Shown one piece after another: positions 36,784 through 45,644 of a stretch of DNA of 64,000 nucleotides (within the stretch, counting starts at the first letter, position 1; every line of letters begins with the position of its first letter). The notes beneath the pieces are model-generated. The model saw only the letters and a program-made list of their open reading frames with translations. It was not told where the DNA came from and made no database searches. Origin of the DNA: Sediminibacterium sp. C3 (GTDB lineage Bacteria; Bacteroidota; Bacteroidia; Chitinophagales; Chitinophagaceae); the NCBI RefSeq assembly GCF_000508085.1, contig NZ_KI669560.1:712219-776218 (forward strand), given 5' to 3'. Made by a program: the position numbers and the translations under genes.

Positions 36784-37820
36784 TAATGTCTGGTTGCTTT
36801 AAGCGCTTTTCTACCTAATAATTCTATTAAGGGTAATAATGCCCCAAATCTCTCATCGGTACTAAAGCCCTGTTTATATCGGTGATAAATCTGTTGTGCA
36901 ATAACTGCATTTTTAAATAAGCCGAATGCGTAGTAAAAATGAATATCTGAAACATCTCTTTTGGTAAGGCTTGCATACAAAGAAATAATTTCATTTCTTG
37001 TTAAATTACCAGGTAGCCAGGTACAATTATATTGTTTAAAAATGGGTTCTTCATTGTCTTCAAACCAATAAGCCAACATGGCACCAAGATCCATCAGTGG
37101 ATCACCCACGGTTGCCATTTCCCAATCTAATACCCCGATTACTTTTGTAAAATCCTTATTGAAAACTATATTGTCGTATTTAAAATCATTGTGCAATAAT
37201 GCTGCTTCCTGCGCTTTGGGCTGATATTGTGTTAACCATTCTGCAACGGTGTTCATTGCCTCAATTTTATTGGTTTCAGCCCCATAATATCTTTTGATCC
37301 AACCGGCCACTTGCCTGTTTACATATCCTTCCGGTTTGCCTAAATTAATTAATCCTGTTTTGTTAATATCAATGGCATGTAATTGCACCAATGTTTCAAT
37401 CAACTGCTTTGAACAATGTTCAAATTGAGTAGGTGATAGATTCATTTTAGGAGCATTATGGGCCCTTAAAATAACCCCATCTAATTGTTCCATGATATAA
37501 AACGAAGCGCCGGTGATGCCTGTGTCGGTTGAGTATATGATAGTTTGCGGCACTTGACCAAAATGTGGTTTTAATAATTGGAGCACTTTGTATTCCCGCT
37601 CCATATCATGTGCCGATTTAATATTGGCTCCTGGCGGGGCCATTCGCATAACAAATTGTTGGCTGTCTGTTTGAATGCTGTAGGTTAAATTGGAATAGCC
37701 GCCTGGAAAACGCGTAATGGATTGTATGGGTTTCGCATCTGGTATAAAGTTTTTCAACAAATAATTTATACCAGGTATATCAAACACTTCTTTATCGGAA
37801 AGGGGAACGGTTTTTTCCAT
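36780..37820 (-). CDS. APH-like phosphotransferase (ACAD10/11, LvaA type)
   Basis: A 346-residue small-molecule kinase of the aminoglycoside-phosphotransferase fold. It has a glycine-rich N-lobe (ITRFPGGYSNLTYSIQTD), catalytic Asp/Asn in LLHNDFKYDNIVF and the metal Asp in GVLDWEMATVGDPLMDLG. Human ACAD10/ACAD11 and Pseudomonas LvaA carry this domain and phosphorylate the hydroxyl of hydroxyacyl-CoA, after which an ACAD partner acts. Here the ACAD gene is immediately upstream (8 bp), the same partnership, so a hydroxyacyl-CoA kinase is inferred. Last gene of a four-gene minus-strand operon. Confidence 0.85.
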   Translation of the reverse strand: MEKTVPLSDKEVFDIPGINYLLKNFIPDAKPIQSITRFPGGYSNLTYSIQTDSQQFVMRMAPPGANIKSAHDMEREYKVLQLLKPHFGQVPQTIIYSTDTGITGASFYIMEQLDGVILRAHNAPKMNLSPTQFEHCSKQLIETLVQLHAIDINKTGLINLGKPEGYVNRQVAGWIKRYYGAETNKIEAMNTVAEWLTQYQPKAQEAALLHNDFKYDNIVFNKDFTKVIGVLDWEMATVGDPLMDLGAMLAYWFEDNEEPIFKQYNCTWLPGNLTRNEIISLYASLTKRDVSDIHFYYAFGLFKNAVIAQQIYHRYKQGFSTDERFGALLPLIELLGRKALKATRHY

Positions 37821-37828
37821 ATTACAGT

Positions 37829-39040
37829 TTACATTTTTCTACTCATGCCATATTTTTTTAAAATGCTCAATGCCAAACTCTGCTTATGCACTTCATCTGC
37901 GCCATCCCAGATTCTGGCACCTCTTTCGTGTTGAAATAAATTCGCCAGCATGGTTTCATCTGATAGTCCCATAGCGCCATGTACTTGTATGGCGCGGTCT
38001 AAAACTTTTAAGACCATATTCGCCACAAAAAACTTAATGCCTGCAATTTGATCTCTGTTTGCTGCAGCTCCGTACAAATCAATATTGTGTGCAGTTCTTA
38101 ATACCAATAATCTGGCAGCATCAATCTCTACGCGACTTTCTGCAATAAACCCTTGTATGAATTGTTGATGTCCCAACATTTCACCTTCTTTAATTTCTCT
38201 GGTTGCAGCTCGTTTGCACATCAGGTCAAATGCTTTTTCTGCAATCCCTACCCAACGCATGCAATGGTGTATTCTTCCTGGACCCAGGCGTTCTTGTGCC
38301 AACTTAAATCCAGATCCCTCTGTGCCAATGATATTGCTTACCGGTATGCAACAATTGGTGTAACGTATTTCTGCATGACTGGCCCAGCCTTCTCCTGCTT
38401 CTCCAAACACTGGAATATTGCGAACGAATTCAAAACCAGGTGTATCTGTGGGTACAATAAACATGCTGGCTCTTTCGTGAGGCGCAGCATCCGGGTTGGT
38501 TACCGCCATGACTACTGCAAATGAAGCACCGTCAGCAGAGGAGGTAAACCATTTGTGTCCATTGATAATATACTGATCGCCCTGCCTAACTGCTGTAGTG
38601 CCCAATCTGGTTGGGTTTGAACCTGCAAACTCCGGCTCTGTCATTGAGAAACAGCTGCGAATCTGACCTTCTAATAAAGGGTGTAAATATTTTCTTTTAA
38701 TATCCTCCGATGCAAATCGGGCAATCATTTCTGTATTACCAATATCGGGAGGTTGTGCGTTAAATGTATATTGGCCATAATAAGGAGATAAGGATAAAAT
38801 TTCACTCACCTGACCAAATTCGCAAAGGGTTAATCCCATGCCTCCTTCAGAAACAGGCAAGTGCAGATTCCACCAACCTTTTTCTTTAACCATTGCTCTT
38901 TTAGTAGCAAGTAATTTTTCTGTTGCTTTAAATGGCCTTGTGGTATGCTCGCTTTCTAAAGGAATTAATTCTGCTTCAACAAAGGCTTTGATTTCCGGTA
39001 AAAGCGTTTTCAATCTTTCAGTTACAAAAATGGCTTCCAT
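37829..39040 (-). CDS. Acyl-CoA dehydrogenase family protein
   Basis: A 403-residue flavoenzyme. The start is set at ATG 39040 (MEAIFVTERLKTLLPEIK); the 18 residues upstream in frame overlap the SDR gene and do not fit. Domains: an N-terminal helical part (1-130), a middle beta-domain with CFSMTEPEFAGSNPT and YIINGHKWFTSSADGASFAVVMA, and a C-terminal helical domain with the FAD signature IQVHGAMGLSDETML. It binds FAD and removes hydrogens from, or eliminates phosphate from, an acyl-CoA. The APH kinase gene next to it points to the ACAD10/11-like type. Part of the SDR-SDR-ACAD-APH operon. Confidence 0.9.
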   Translation of the reverse strand: MEAIFVTERLKTLLPEIKAFVEAELIPLESEHTTRPFKATEKLLATKRAMVKEKGWWNLHLPVSEGGMGLTLCEFGQVSEILSLSPYYGQYTFNAQPPDIGNTEMIARFASEDIKRKYLHPLLEGQIRSCFSMTEPEFAGSNPTRLGTTAVRQGDQYIINGHKWFTSSADGASFAVVMAVTNPDAAPHERASMFIVPTDTPGFEFVRNIPVFGEAGEGWASHAEIRYTNCCIPVSNIIGTEGSGFKLAQERLGPGRIHHCMRWVGIAEKAFDLMCKRAATREIKEGEMLGHQQFIQGFIAESRVEIDAARLLVLRTAHNIDLYGAAANRDQIAGIKFFVANMVLKVLDRAIQVHGAMGLSDETMLANLFQHERGARIWDGADEVHKQSLALSILKKYGMSRKM

Positions 39041-39048
39041 AATTTTTT

Positions 39049-39816
39049 TTAAATGGTTACGCCCCCATCCGCGGTAAATAATGTGCCTGTACAATATCCG
39101 GAAGCCGGCGAAGCTAAAAATAAAGCCAGTGCTGCAATTTCATCTACTGTTCCCATTCTTGAAATAGGAGCCAGTTTTACAAATCGATTCAACCACTTTT
39201 CATCCTGCCATAATGCTTCTGAAAATTTGGTTTTGATGAGTCCCGGACAAATTGCATTCACTCTGATTCCATCTTTACCCCACTCTTTGGCGGTTACTTT
39301 AGTAAGCATATTTAAAGCGGCTTTGGACACAGAATATAGCCCCAGTCCCGGATCTGGCGTAATACCTGCAATGGAACTGATATTAATTACTGAACCGCCG
39401 CCTCTTTCTTTCATAATGGGGTAAACAAGTTTTCCCAGTTCAAATGGTGCTTTCACATTCACATTCATGATTTTATCAAAAGCCCATGATTCAGATTCTA
39501 CTACCGGACCAAAGACTGGATTACTTGCAGCATTATTAACCAGAATATCAATTCCACCAAAAGCCTCAATGGTTTTCTCTATTAATATTTTACAGAAGGC
39601 AGAATCCCCAGCATTACCCGCTATACCGATGCATTTTCCACCAAGCCTTTGAATGGTAGCAGCTACTTTATCCAATTCTTCCTGTTTTCTGGAGTTGATT
39701 ACAACTGCGGCTCCACTACTGGCAAAGTAATGTGCTATGGCTTCTCCAATTCCTTTGCTGGCGCCAGTGACTAAGGCTACTTTTCTTTCCAGACTAAATG
39801 TTTCCTTGATTTGCAT
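39049..39816 (-). CDS. Short-chain dehydrogenase/reductase
   Basis: A 255-residue classical SDR. NAD(P) loop TGASKGIGEAIAHYFASS, the NNAASNP motif, catalytic Ser in NISSIAG and Tyr/Lys in YSVSKAALN. Ala and Arg after the cofactor loop (INSRKQEELDKV) suggest NADP(H), not proven. The C-terminal region ends in the usual GTLFTADGGVTI. It overlaps in position with the preceding SDR gene's operon and lies just before the ACAD gene; probably oxidises or reduces a hydroxyacyl or ketoacyl intermediate of the same pathway. Confidence 0.9.
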   Translation of the reverse strand: MQIKETFSLERKVALVTGASKGIGEAIAHYFASSGAAVVINSRKQEELDKVAATIQRLGGKCIGIAGNAGDSAFCKILIEKTIEAFGGIDILVNNAASNPVFGPVVESESWAFDKIMNVNVKAPFELGKLVYPIMKERGGGSVINISSIAGITPDPGLGLYSVSKAALNMLTKVTAKEWGKDGIRVNAICPGLIKTKFSEALWQDEKWLNRFVKLAPISRMGTVDEIAALALFLASPASGYCTGTLFTADGGVTI

Positions 39817-39823
39817 AGGTAAT

Positions 39824-40657
39824 TTATTTTGAGAGTGCTTTATGCATGGCTTTCATAAACTGATCTTTCACCTTTAGCCTGAACCAGGTCGGTGCCAGTC
39901 TTTTCAGTTTCCACATGGTCACTGCTGCTTTTGGCAATATGATATAGAGTTCTTTTTTGCCTGCACGGATTAGAATCTCATTGGCTACATCAGCAGCTTC
40001 TAATCCGGATTTTTCAATGAATTTTCTTGTAATTTTTTCAGTAATGGCGCCACCCCTGACCGAATTGGCAATATTAGTTTTGAAATAGGTTGGTTGAATA
40101 CAGGAAACATGAATGCCGACATCAAATAATTCACTGTAAAGGGTTTCACTTATGGCAACCACCGCTGCTTTGGTCATATTGTACCCACCCATGGTCGGCG
40201 CACAGCTGATAGCAGCTGCACTGGCTGTATTCAGAATATGCCCGTATCCCTGTTTTTTCATGACTGGAATAAAATACCAGCAACCATACAAAACCCCCAT
40301 TTGATTAATCCCTACCATCCATTCATAGTTTTCAAGGGAATATTCTTCAAAAGGCGAACCATCGCCAACCCCGGCATTATTAAAGAGTAAATCAATCCCC
40401 CCTGTCGCATGAACAAACTGTTGGGCTATTTCCTTGTATTCATCTTTATCTGCTACGTTCAGAGAAAAAAGAAGCGCTTTGCCTCCGGCTTCCTGCACCA
40501 ATTCTTCTGTTTCCTGATTAAGTTTAGGCTGGTTATCTGCCAGTCCAATGGTCCATCCATCTTTGGCCAATGCAATAGCCAAAGCCCTGCCCAATCCAGA
40601 TCCTGCACCGGTAATGAATGCTCTTTTTTCAGGATATCGGTTGCTCAATACATACAT
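39824..40657 (-). CDS. Short-chain dehydrogenase/reductase
   Basis: A 277-residue SDR from the ATG at 40657. The open frame continues upstream to 40762, but those 35 residues do not look like SDR sequence and would crowd the divergent promoter. NAD(P) motif TGAGSGLGRALAIALAKDG, NNAGVGDGS, Ser in LNTASAAAI, Tyr/Lys in YNMTKAAVVA. The C-terminus is basic and hydrophobic (MWKLKRLAPTWFRLKVKDQFMKAMHKAL), like membrane-peripheral SDRs acting on lipids. First gene of the SDR-SDR-ACAD-APH operon. Confidence 0.85.
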   Translation of the reverse strand: MYVLSNRYPEKRAFITGAGSGLGRALAIALAKDGWTIGLADNQPKLNQETEELVQEAGGKALLFSLNVADKDEYKEIAQQFVHATGGIDLLFNNAGVGDGSPFEEYSLENYEWMVGINQMGVLYGCWYFIPVMKKQGYGHILNTASAAAISCAPTMGGYNMTKAAVVAISETLYSELFDVGIHVSCIQPTYFKTNIANSVRGGAITEKITRKFIEKSGLEAADVANEILIRAGKKELYIILPKAAVTMWKLKRLAPTWFRLKVKDQFMKAMHKALSK

Positions 40658-40803
40658 AGGCAGAAATTGTTTACTGAATGTAATTAAAGCAATGCATTTT
40701 TCGCTTGATTCACCGAATAATTTTATGCTTTCGCCATTCAGCAAAACCTGCACTTCCTCCAAGTTTTTAATTCTATCTTTACAGCTTCCAAAAATTGACT
40801 CCT

Positions 40804-41856
40804 TTGAAAAGAATTAATCTGCTGCTGACATTGCCCTTGTTGATATTTGCCTGCAAGGAAGCTAAAAAAGAAAATGTTGATGCAAAATCAAAAGGTCCTT
40901 CTGCAACCATTGTAGATGTTCTGATTGCAGGAACCGGAAATGTAGACAACAAGGTTGAAGTAAATGGGTCTGTAATTCCAATGGAAACCGTGAATATTAA
41001 TCCGGAAGTAAGTGGCAGGTTAATTCAGCTGAATGCCCCTGACGGAGCTAAAGTAGCACAGGGTGCTGTCCTTGCCCGTATTAATGATGCTGACTTACAG
41101 GCAAGTTTGTCTAAAACCAAGGTATTGCTTGAGTTGGCTCAAAAGAATGAAGAACGACTCAGAAAATTACTGGCTATAAACGGTATTAACCAATCTGAAT
41201 ACGATTTGGCTTTGAATCAGGTTAATGGGTTAAAAGCAGATTTGCAAATTACTCAGGCGCAGATAGACAAGACAGTAATCAAAGCACCTTTTGCAGGTGT
41301 TCTGGGCTTAAGACAAATCAGCCCGGGTGCATATGTTACCCCTGCTGTTACTTTGACAACACTACAGCAGGTAGACAAAGTTAAGATCGACTTTAATGTG
41401 CCGGAATTTTATACCAATATGATTCGCGTTGGCGCTTCGGTACAGGTACAAACCAACGAAAGCAATGATAAAAGAAGAGCCACTGTAATTGCAACAGATC
41501 CTCAAATTAACCCCACTACCCGTAATCTCCGGGTGCGTGCGGTGTTGGATGGACCCTCTTTGTCACCAGGTACATTTGTGAAAGTGTTTTTAGAAGGCAG
41601 CAAGAACAAGTCGAGTATTCTGGTTCCAACGAATGCCATTATTCCTGATGCAAAAGCTAAAAAAATCATTGTCGCCCGCGGAGGTGAAGGAGTTTTTGTA
41701 GACATAGAAACAGGTATGCGAGGTACAGGGTTTGTAGAAGTTACCAAAGGCCTTCAACCCGGAGACAGTGTAGTGGTTACAGGAGTATTATTTGTTAGAC
41801 CCAAGCAACCCGTAAAAGTTCGTTCTGTTAAGCAATTGAGTGATATTATCAAATAG
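40804..41856 (+). CDS. RND efflux periplasmic adaptor (membrane fusion protein)
   Basis: A lipoprotein of about 350 residues. TTG codons at 40795 and 40804 are possible starts; 40804 gives KRINLLLTLPLLIFAC with a lipobox Cys. A lipoyl/barrel-sandwich half VEVNGSVIPMETVNINPEVSGRL, an alpha-helical hairpin (ADLQASLSKTKVLLELAQKNEERL ... LKADLQITQAQIDKTVI), and a beta-barrel (KVKIDFNVPEFYTNMIRVGASV) are in order. It links an inner-membrane RND pump to an outer-membrane channel. The pump gene follows 18 bp downstream; no TolC-like gene is present in the window. Confidence 0.9.
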   Translation: MKRINLLLTLPLLIFACKEAKKENVDAKSKGPSATIVDVLIAGTGNVDNKVEVNGSVIPMETVNINPEVSGRLIQLNAPDGAKVAQGAVLARINDADLQASLSKTKVLLELAQKNEERLRKLLAINGINQSEYDLALNQVNGLKADLQITQAQIDKTVIKAPFAGVLGLRQISPGAYVTPAVTLTTLQQVDKVKIDFNVPEFYTNMIRVGASVQVQTNESNDKRRATVIATDPQINPTTRNLRVRAVLDGPSLSPGTFVKVFLEGSKNKSSILVPTNAIIPDAKAKKIIVARGGEGVFVDIETGMRGTGFVEVTKGLQPGDSVVVTGVLFVRPKQPVKVRSVKQLSDIIK

Positions 41857-41874
41857 TAGAAGCAGCCATATCCC

Positions 41875-43908
41875 ATGAATATTTCTGAATTATCATTAAA
41901 AAGACCCATCCTGGCAACAGTGATGAATATTCTCATCATTTTGTTTGGGATAGTTGGATATAGTTTTCTTGCAGTAAGAGAATATCCGGCAGTGGACCCT
42001 CCGGTAGTGAATGTTAGAACCTCTTATTCAGGGGCGAATTCTGAAATTATCGAGAGCCAGATTACAGAACCACTGGAAAAAGCCATCAATGGTATTCCCG
42101 GTATTAGAAGTATCTCTTCTTCCAGCTCTAACGGAAACAGTAATATTACTGTTGAATTTAACGTGTCTGAAGATTTAGAAGCAGCTGCCAATGATGTTAG
42201 AGATAAAGTGAGTCAGGCGGTAAGAAATTTACCCCAGGACGTTGATGCGCCACCAGTAGTAAGTAAATCGGATGCCAATAGCGACTTCATCATCATGTTG
42301 GCTGTGCAAAGTCAGACAAAAGGGTTATTGGAGTTGAGTGAGTACGCTGAAAATGTGTTGCAGGAAAGGTTCCAAACCATCTCTGAAGTGAGCGCAGTGA
42401 ATATATTCGGACAAAAGCGTCCGTCTATGCGTATCTGGATTGATCCGGATAAATTGAATGCATTCAATGTTACTTTCAGCGATATCCGTACAGCATTAAA
42501 TACGGAAAACGTTGAAATTCCTTCTGGAAAAATCTATGGTGATAAAACTGAGTTAACGATTAAAGCACTAGGAAGATTAACTACCGAAAAAGATTTTAGG
42601 GATTTAATTATTCGTCAGACAGCAGGAGGCATTGTTCGTTTATCTGATGTTGCGTATGTTGAAATTGGTCCGGAAAATGATGAATACAGCTGGCGCTTAA
42701 ATGGAGTGAATGCAGTAGGTATGGCTATCATTCCGCAACCAGGTGCCAACTATATTAAAATTGCAGATGAATTTTACAAGCGTCTGGCAGAAATACAGAA
42801 GACCGAGAAGGGGGACTTTATGATGACCACCCTGATTGATCAGACCAAAAATGTTCGGGCTTCTATTAAAGAAGTAGAAGAAACCTTGTTGATTTCTTTT
42901 TCATTAGTGGTTTTGGTTATCTTTTTCTTCTTTAGAAATTGGCTGATTGCTATTCGTCCGTTGATTGATATTCCCATTTCCCTGGTAGCTACTTTTTTCA
43001 TCATGTACATTTCCGGATTCTCTATTAATGTACTGACTTTATTGGGTATTGTGCTGGCAACAGGTTTGGTGGTTGATGATGGTATTGTTGTTACCGAAAA
43101 TATTTTCCGAAAGCTGGAAGGAGGGTTACCTATCAGGAAAGCTGCGCTGGAAGGTAGTAAGGAAATTTTCTTTGCCGTTCTTTCCACTTCTATCACACTC
43201 GCAGTAGTGTTTTTGCCTGTGATTTTCTTACAGGGATTTGTAGGTAGCCTGTTCCGTGAATTTGGTATTGTGGTAGCTGCGGCAGTATTGATTTCTGCAT
43301 TTGTATCACTAACCATTACTCCGGTACTGAATGTATACCTGAATAAAAAAGATGCTGGTCATGGCAAATTCTACGAAATGACCGAGCCTTTTTTCAAAGG
43401 CATGGAAAACGGATATAAAAATCTGTTGGGAGCATTTTTAAAAGTCAGATGGCTGGCATGGGTAATTGTAATTGCCTGTATGGGACTGATTTATTGGATT
43501 GGTTCCGGGTTACAAAGTGAACTGGCACCTCTTGAAGATAGAAGTAGTATTCGTTTTCAGATGAGTGGTCCTGAGGGAGCCAGCTACGGTTATATGGTGG
43601 AAACAGGTGACATGCTCTTGAATTATCTAACCGATTCGGTTCCGGAAAAAGATTTTGTATTTGCGGCGGTTCCCGGATTTGGAGGTAGCGGTGGGGTAAA
43701 TGGGGGTACCCTGAGAATTAAATTGGTAGAGCCCAATGAGCGGACAAGATCTCAATCAGAAATTGCCAAAGCCATCGGAAAAAAATTACCCAGTATCAAT
43801 AATGCCAGGATCTTTCCTGTTGAAGAGCAAACCATTTCTGTTGGTTTGGGCTCCCGCGGCTCCTTACCCGTTCAGTTCATTTTACAGAACCTTGATTTTG
43901 AAAAATAA
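41875..43908 (+). pseudogene. RND efflux permease, 5' part (frameshifted gene)
   Basis: The N-terminal 677 residues of an AcrB-type proton-driven pump: ISELSLKRPILATVMNILIILFG, then the periplasmic porter part, membrane spans and the typical GLVVDDGIVVTENIFRKLEGG relay-site stretch. The frame breaks at 43906 with a TAA inside GAAAAATAAAAACGG. Adding one T there gives FEKLKTVIPKF and joins the second part (43914-44948) exactly in family register. With it the protein would be 1,024 residues, the normal RND length. Either a true inactivating deletion or a homopolymer-linked sequence error. Confidence 0.88.
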
Positions 43909-43913
43909 AAACG

Positions 43914-44948
43914 GTGATTCCTAAGTTTCTGGAAGAAGCCAGAAAGGATAAGACTTTTCAAAATGTGGACGTGAATCTAAAGTTTAATAAGCCTGAGCTG
44001 CAATTAACAATCGACAGAATCAAAGCAAAAGATCTAGGTCTTTCTATTATTGATGTGGCAGATGTAGTTTCCAGTGCCTTTAGTGGCAGAAGACTGGCTT
44101 ATTATATTATGAATGGCAAACAATACGAAGTAATTTCACAGGTTGCCTACAAAGACAGACAGAAACCAGCTGATATAGAAAAACTATATGTAAGAAATAA
44201 CAGAGGAGAAAGTATCCCATTAAAAGCGGTTGTGAAATTAGAAGAAAGTTCTAATCCGCCCACTTTGTATCATTTCAATCGTTTCAAGGCAGCCACTATT
44301 TCTGCATCATTGGCAGAAGGAATGACTATTGGAGATGGTGTAAAAGCAATGAGAAGAATAGGTGACAAATTATTGGATGAAAGTTTTAAAACAGCTTTAA
44401 ATGGGCCTTCAAGAGATTTTGAGGAGAGCTCTTCCAACACTGCATTTGCCTTTGGGTTTGCGTTGATTCTGATATATCTGGTTCTGGCTGCTCAGTTCGA
44501 AAGCTTTAAAGATCCGTTTACCATTATGCTTACCGTTCCTTTGGCATTAGCAGGGGCTTTATTGAGTCTTTGGGTTTTTGATCAGACCATCAATATTTTT
44601 TCTCAGATTGGTATGATTATGTTGATTGGTCTGGTTACCAAGAATGGTATTCTGATTGTGGAATTTGCCAATCAAAAAAGAGAGTTTGGCCTGGCTAAAA
44701 GAGAGGCAGTTCTGGAAGCATCAGCACAGCGTTTGAGGCCTATTTTAATGACTAGTTTGGCAACCGCTTTGGGTGCATTACCGATTGCGCTTAGTATTGG
44801 TGCAGCGGCAACCAGTCGTATGCCATTGGGTATTGTGATTGTCGGAGGTATTATGTTTTCATTATTGTTAACCTTATTTGTTATTCCTGCTGTGTATACT
44901 TATATCTCTGGCAAGCATGATGCCAAAAAGGTTGATATTACTGATTAA
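43914..44948 (+). pseudogene. RND efflux permease, 3' part (frameshifted gene)
   Basis: The C-terminal 344 residues of the pump, read from the next frame: a porter segment (NVDVNLKFNKPELQLTIDRIKAKDLG), then the last membrane spans with AQFESFKDPFTIMLTVPLALAGALLSL and LIGLVTKNGILIVEFANQKRE. The family ending FVIPAVYTYIS is present. No good start of its own is visible; the first start codon is a leftover of the frame. It should be counted with 41875-43908 as one gene. Confidence 0.85.
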
Positions 44949-44984
44949 TATAGTTGTAATAAAGCGTTTAATATTATAAGAAAC

Positions 44985-45629
44985 ATGCTAAGTTCCATAT
45001 CTGATATTCGCCGTGATTATATGCTCAAGTCTTTTGATGAATCCCATGCTGCTGTCGATCCCTTTGATCAATTCAGGGTATGGTGGGAAGAAGCTACTTC
45101 TGCAGACATTGATGAAGTAAATGCTATGACACTGGCTACTGTTGACAGTAATGGAAAACCAGCAGCCAGAATTGTATTGCTGAAAGGATATACTCAGGAT
45201 GGCTTTGTATTTTTCACCAATTATGAAAGCGCCAAAGGTCAGGATCTGGCTTTTAATCCAAATGCGGCACTCCTATTCTTCTGGAAAGAACTAGAAAGAC
45301 AAATCAGAATTGAAGGAGCTGTAGAAAAAATTGATCCCGCAGATAGCGATGCCTATTTTCATTCCAGACCTTCAGGTAGTAGGATAGGGGCATGGGTATC
45401 TCCACAAAGCAAGGTAATACCGGATCGATCTTTTCTTGAAAACAACTACAATGAATTGGTAAAAAAATATCCTGATGAAAATGCAGTTCCCAGACCACCG
45501 CATTGGGGCGGGTATATAGTAAAGCCAGAATCGTTTGAATTTTGGCAAGGCAGAAGCAGCCGCCTACATGATAGATTAAAATATACCAAAACGATGGGTG
45601 GTTGGAACAGGGAACGATTAGCTCCTTAA
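44985..45629 (+). CDS. pdxH: Pyridoxamine 5'-phosphate oxidase
   Basis: A 214-residue FMN enzyme that makes pyridoxal 5'-phosphate from the pyridoxine or pyridoxamine phosphate. Conserved FMN and substrate motifs are present: AMTLATVDSNGKPAARIVLLKGY, GFVFFTNYESAKGQDLAFNP, and the C-terminal WGGYIVKPESFEFWQGRSSRLHDR. Length and ending GWNRERLAP are standard. It stands downstream of the pump genes on the same strand with a 36-bp gap; no functional link is implied. Confidence 0.95.
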   Translation: MLSSISDIRRDYMLKSFDESHAAVDPFDQFRVWWEEATSADIDEVNAMTLATVDSNGKPAARIVLLKGYTQDGFVFFTNYESAKGQDLAFNPNAALLFFWKELERQIRIEGAVEKIDPADSDAYFHSRPSGSRIGAWVSPQSKVIPDRSFLENNYNELVKKYPDENAVPRPPHWGGYIVKPESFEFWQGRSSRLHDRLKYTKTMGGWNRERLAP

Positions 45630-45644
45630 CAATCAGGAGCTTGA

